Of a stretch of DNA of 14,537 bases, positions 11,529-14,537 are shown piece after piece; position 1 is the stretch's first letter, and each line of letters begins with the position of its first letter. The notes under the pieces were generated by a model. It did not search any database and was not told the origin of the DNA. It saw nothing but the letters and a program-made list of their open reading frames with translations. The stretch is from DATMRF01 sp035566435 (GTDB lineage: Bacteria; Verrucomicrobiota; Verrucomicrobiia; Limisphaerales; UBA8199). A program made the translations under genes and the position numbers. Location: positions 1 through 14,537 of the forward strand of contig DATMRF010000081.1 of NCBI GenBank assembly GCA_035566435.1, read 5' to 3'.

Positions 11529-13289
11529 ATGACCATTGACCAGACCAAGGAACCGACTCCCCGGAAGCCGCTCCGGCTGTGGCCAGGGGTAGTGGCCGTG
11601 GTGCTGCTGTGGCTGGTCCGGTATGGCGTCCCCATCGTCGCGCCCGGGGCTCTGGCGTTCGCAGTGTTTGGCGGGCTCGGAGGCGGGCTGCTGGTGGTCC
11701 TGTGGTGGCTGTTCTTCAGCCGGGCGCCGTGGTCCGAGCGCGTGGGCGCCATCCTCCTGATGACCGGCGGCCTGTTCGCCACATCGCGCATCGTTCACAA
11801 GTCCATTTCGAGCGGGATGATGGGGATGATGTTGCCCATCTTCGCCATCCCGGTCCTGTGCCTCGCCCTGGTGTGCTGGGCGGTGGCCACCCGCCGCCTC
11901 TCCAGCGGACCTCGGCGCGCGTGGATGGTCGCCACCATCCTGCTGGCGTGCGGAGTATTCACCCTCCTGCGCACCGGCGGGATTACTGGCGACGCCAATT
12001 CGGACTTCCATTGGCGGTGGACGCAGACTCCCGAGGAACGGCTCTTGGCTCAAGCCGGCAAGGAGCCCGCGGCACCCCGGCCAACTCCCGCCGCAGGGAA
12101 GACCGTTGCCGATTGGCCCGGCTTTCGCGGACCCGAGCGCGACGGCATCCTTCGCGGCGTACGCATCGCGACCAACTGGTCCGCGTCGCCGCCGGTCGAG
12201 CTGTGGCGCCGGCCGATCGGACCGGGCTGGTCATCGTTCGCGGTCCACGGCGACCTGCTCTACACCCAGGAACAGCGCGGCGAAGAGGAGCTCGTCGCCT
12301 GCTACTACGTCGCCAGCGGCCAGCCGGTCTGGAAACACAGCGACGCCGCTCGGTTCTGGGAGTCGAACGCCGGGGCCGGTCCCCGCGCGACGCCGACCCT
12401 CAGCAACGGTCGCGTGTACACGTTCGGTGGGACCGGAATCGTGAACGCGCTGGACGCCGCGGACGGCGCGGTCGTGTGGTCGCGCAACGCCGCGGCCGAC
12501 ACCGGCAAGAAGGTCCCCGGGTGGGGTTTCGCGAGTTCACCGCTGGTGGTGGACGACCTCGTCATCGTCGCCGCGGCCGGAGTGCTGGTCGCCTACGACC
12601 TCGCCACCGGCAAGCCGCGCTGGTTCGGCCCGGCTAGTGGATGGGGCTACAGCTCGCCGCACCTGGTGGCGCTCGACGGAGTCAAACAGATCCTGTTGCT
12701 GAACGGAGCCGGAGCGATCAGCGTCGCGCCGACCAACGGAACGCGGCTTTGGGAGCACGCCTGGGACGGGGACGGTATCGTGCAGCCGGCCCTGACCGCC
12801 GACGGCGACGTCCTGATTGGCACCGGCTCCGGAATGGGTAGCGGCGCCGGATTGGGCGTGCGCCGGATTACCGTTGCGCACGGACCCGCCGGCTGGACCA
12901 CCCGGGAGCGCTGGACCTCGACCGGGCTGAAGCCCTACTTCAACGATTTCGTCGTTCACAAGGGCTATGCCTTCGGTTTCGACGGCAGCCTCCTCGCGTG
13001 CATCGGCCTCGAGGACGGCAAGCGCAAGTGGAAGGGCGGACGCTACGGCCACGGCCAGATGGTCCTGCTGGCCGACCAGGACTTGCTGCTGGTGCTGTCG
13101 GAGCAAGGCGGGCTGGCACTGGTGGCAGCGGCCTCCGAGGCCTTCACAGAGCTCGCGCGGTTCCCGGCGCTCAAGGGCAAGACCTGGAACCACCCCGTCC
13201 TGGCCGGCGACGCGTTGCTGGTGCGCAACGACCAGGAGATGGCCGCGTTCCGGCTGGCCCTTGCGAGTCTCGTAAATCGTAAATCGTAA
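11529..13289 (+). CDS. Membrane-anchored PQQ-like beta-propeller protein
   Basis: Protein of 586 residues. The N-terminal part has about five hydrophobic segments (roughly residues 18-38, 40-62, 70-88, 98-120, 130-148). Then follows DWPGFRGPERDGI (about 195-207), the signature start of a PQQ-like (BamB/quinoprotein-type) propeller, with blades such as VVWSRNAAADTGKK, LVAYDLATGKPRW and LACIGLEDGKRKWKGG. The propeller probably lies outside the cytoplasmic membrane. No enzyme residues for a true quinoprotein dehydrogenase are identifiable. TATAAT at 11518-11523 is five bases before the ATG, which would suit a leaderless transcript. The last codons (LVNRKS) are encoded by the CGTAAATC repeat, so the natural C-terminus may be missing. 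GC and codon use are higher than in the cassettes. Confidence 0.85.
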   Translation: MTIDQTKEPTPRKPLRLWPGVVAVVLLWLVRYGVPIVAPGALAFAVFGGLGGGLLVVLWWLFFSRAPWSERVGAILLMTGGLFATSRIVHKSISSGMMGMMLPIFAIPVLCLALVCWAVATRRLSSGPRRAWMVATILLACGVFTLLRTGGITGDANSDFHWRWTQTPEERLLAQAGKEPAAPRPTPAAGKTVADWPGFRGPERDGILRGVRIATNWSASPPVELWRRPIGPGWSSFAVHGDLLYTQEQRGEEELVACYYVASGQPVWKHSDAARFWESNAGAGPRATPTLSNGRVYTFGGTGIVNALDAADGAVVWSRNAAADTGKKVPGWGFASSPLVVDDLVIVAAAGVLVAYDLATGKPRWFGPASGWGYSSPHLVALDGVKQILLLNGAGAISVAPTNGTRLWEHAWDGDGIVQPALTADGDVLIGTGSGMGSGAGLGVRRITVAHGPAGWTTRERWTSTGLKPYFNDFVVHKGYAFGFDGSLLACIGLEDGKRKWKGGRYGHGQMVLLADQDLLLVLSEQGGLALVAAASEAFTELARFPALKGKTWNHPVLAGDALLVRNDQEMAAFRLALASLVNRKS

Positions 13290-13293
13290 ATCC
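13271..13293 (+). repeat. CGTAAATC tandem repeat at a gene junction
   Basis: Three CGTAAATC units. The same unit lies at 2155-2177 and 5153-5168 upstream of the two connector genes. Here it forms the end of the PQQ-propeller gene and directly precedes a truncated acetyltransferase. Confidence 0.7.
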
Positions 13294-13297
13294 CCCA

Positions 13298-13564
13298 ATG
13301 CTTTGCCACAGCATGACGTTTGGCGGCCTGGTTGCCATTGTGGATGATTTCTTTATTCAGCGGGCTTTCCGGGGTGTGGGGCTGGGTAAGGCCGCAATGC
13401 AGGAGGTGCGAAACCATTGCACGAGCCACGGTATCCGCGCCATTCACGTCGAGACCGGGAGAGACAACGCGCCTGCCCTGGCGGTCTATCGGCGAACCGG
13501 GTTTGTGGATGCGGACCATGTGCATCTCACCCTGGGGCTGGCAGCTCCGACACATGCGCCTTGA
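13298..13564 (+). pseudogene. N-terminally truncated GNAT acetyltransferase
   Basis: Open frame of 88 residues, where GNAT enzymes are usually about 140-160. It keeps motif A (R25-G-V-G-L-G-K31, acetyl-CoA pyrophosphate loop) and the C-terminal half (IHVETGRDNAPALAVYRRTGF) but lacks strands 1-3. The frame opens directly after the CGTAAATC repeat, so the 5' part was probably lost in a repeat-mediated rearrangement. The first residues (MLCHS) may be repeat-derived. Activity is unlikely. Confidence 0.72.
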
Positions 13565-13595
13565 ACGAGCAACCAGAGCGAGACCGCCAACGAAG

Positions 13596-13668
13596 GGTAG
13601 GGACGCGTTCCACCGCGTCCCCATTATTTCCGGCAGGGATCGGGGACGCGGTGGAACGCGTCCCTACC
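13596..13668. repeat. 27-bp perfect inverted repeat
   Basis: Arms 13596-13622 and 13642-13668 are perfect complements starting GGTAGGGACGCG and are separated by 19 bases. No T-run. It resembles dispersed palindromic intergenic repeats in this bacterial group and could be a non-autonomous element or a bidirectional transcript end. Confidence 0.8.
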
Positions 13669-13771
13669 AAATCGTTCCTGGGCCTCACGCCGGCGCTTTT
13701 GCGCCTACGGTTCTCCTTACGTCGTGTCCTACAATTTCGAGACAGGTTCTCAGCCTTGCCTTCCATCTCCC

Positions 13772-14188
13772 ATGAATGCCCACTTTGACGCCAACTGCCT
13801 TTGCGGCGGCATCAGGCTGAACTATTCCGGCACGCTCGGCCCGGCGAACTATTGCCATTGCGAAGACTGCCGGCGCGCCAACGGCAGCGCCTTCAACATC
13901 GGCGTGCGCGTTGAGCGCAAAGACCTGGACGTAAAAGCCACCAGCGAATTGCGGCGCTATCGATTCCTCAGCAGCAGCGGCCGGGAAATCGAGAGATGCT
14001 TTTGCGGGACGTGCGGTTCGCCAATTTTTACACTGCATCCGGACAAACCGGAATACGCCTGGGTGAAGGCAGGCATCATCAACCAACCCGAAATCGTAAA
14101 GCCGGCATACGAAAACTGGGTCAAAGACAAAGTGCAATGGGCAACCATCAGCGTTACTAAGAGCTATGAAGAGAACCGACGAGCCTGA
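13772..14188 (+). CDS. GFA-family (CENP-V/GFA domain) zinc protein
   Basis: Protein of 138 residues. Cysteines follow the GFA pattern: C9-L-C11-GG, C28-H-C30-ED-C33 (NYCHCEDCRRANGSAF) and C76-F-C78-GT-C81-GSPIF. The family contains proteins related to glutathione-dependent formaldehyde-activating enzyme; most members are uncharacterised and bind zinc. The ATG at 13772 is chosen because the family starts just before the first CxCG; the frame is open further upstream to 13724. Cytoplasmic and soluble. It is the last protein gene in the window. Confidence 0.88.
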   Translation: MNAHFDANCLCGGIRLNYSGTLGPANYCHCEDCRRANGSAFNIGVRVERKDLDVKATSELRRYRFLSSSGREIERCFCGTCGSPIFTLHPDKPEYAWVKAGIINQPEIVKPAYENWVKDKVQWATISVTKSYEENRRA

Positions 14189-14244
14189 ACCGATCGCGTC
14201 ACGTAATTGCTCCTGGCTGGACGAAGACGCGCGATTGTTGCCCT

Positions 14245-14409
14245 GTCCCGAAGGGACCAGTGACAATAGCCCAACGTTTCAACGTTGGGTTGAGTCACGC
14301 GGAAGAGTGAGTCCCGAAGGGACGGTCGAAACCAAACGTCCGTTCAGTCGTCCCTTCGGGACGAATCCTCCTTCAGGGTCCAGTTCCCCAACGTTGAAAC
14401 GTTGGGCTA
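14245..14409. repeat. Compound palindromic repeat region
   Basis: GTCCCGAAGGGAC occurs at 14245-14257 and 14311-14323 and in inverted form at 14350-14362. CCCAACGTT-TC-AACGTTGGG (14270-14289) reappears inverted with a GA centre (14387-14406), and the flanking TAG/CTA is included in the match. The whole is a nested palindrome without coding signs. Confidence 0.75.
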
Positions 14410-14537
14410 GTGCGCTTGAGAGCGAGCGCGCACAGAGGGTGAGAGTCCCTCCCCGGCGGAGCTTCCCGCCCGGAAACTGAAAGTAACTGCTCCGTGGCGA
14501 CACGGGGTGGAGAGCAACTGGAAACGAACGGATAGTC
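14410..14537 (+). ncRNA. Possible 5' end of a group II intron (partial)
   Basis: GTGCGC at 14410 matches the usual group II intron 5' start (GTGYG) and pairs with GCGCAC at 14428-14433. It is followed by the stem GAGGG-TGAGAGT-CCCTC (14435-14451) and AACTGGAAACGAACGGA near the right edge, all reminiscent of domain I of bacterial group II introns. It starts straight after an inverted repeat. The reverse transcriptase gene and the 3' end would lie beyond the window. Confidence 0.4.

Noticed and set aside
11265..12053. 262-residue minus-strand frame across the PQQ gene start and the last cassette
   Set aside because: Spans two genes of different origin on the opposite strand and has the composition of an antisense shadow.
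12537..13298. 253-residue minus-strand frame opposite the PQQ propeller
   Set aside because: Antisense to a clearly conserved gene, with no motif or ribosome site.

Overview
The window most likely comes from a chromosome of the Verrucomicrobiota (Pedosphaera/Limisphaerales-like). I infer this from three things: a secreted protein with a C-terminal domain typical of that phylum (4431-4622), a PQQ-propeller membrane protein of a kind common in Planctomycetes and Verrucomicrobia, and abundant short intergenic repeats (CGTAAATC, ATTCGTG, AAATCAAAAATC, GGGACGCG palindromes). No rRNA, tRNA, CRISPR array or integrase gene is visible.

Layout. Positions 1-132 are probably the end of an insertion sequence reading out of the window on the minus strand. 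It abuts an HK97-type phage capsid gene (156-1019). From about 1100 to 11430 there is a plus-strand-only mosaic of integron-type gene cassettes. Six related entry modules (insertion points at 1241, 3264, 6103, 7298, 8243 and 10820) each consist of a short reading frame, a small inverted repeat and a GTT core. One or more cassettes follow each module. Cassette genes are small and single, and most end in an attC-like hairpin. For several cassettes the first 7-11 bases are the exact reverse complement of the R'' box at the start of the cassette's own attC. This is the signature of excisable integron cassettes. Two near-identical copies of a phage head-tail connector gene (2328-2918 and 5259-5849) sit directly upstream of modules B and C, inside a duplicated segment of about 0.9 kb.

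Cargo. Cassette genes encode a possible PD-(D/E)XK nuclease, a MGLDAAVY-type small protein, a secreted protein, small membrane proteins, several zinc-ribbon proteins, a DUF6438 protein, a DUF4177 lipoprotein, a GyrI-like effector-binding protein, an ankyrin protein, a ParB-like protein and several unknowns. The last cassette of groups 3, 4 and 5 has lost part or all of its attC where the next module begins. This suggests that whole module-plus-cassette blocks were joined by recombination at short repeats.

From 11529 on the sequence is ordinary chromosome: a PQQ-propeller membrane protein, an N-terminally truncated GNAT acetyltransferase, a GFA-family zinc protein, palindromic repeats, and at the right edge a possible group II intron 5' end.

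The main novelty candidate is the multi-entry integron arrangement. Classical integrons have a single attI next to intI. Here six attI-like modules are dispersed among phage head genes, and in each of them the C-terminus and stop codon of the short reading frame are supplied at or by the cassette junction.
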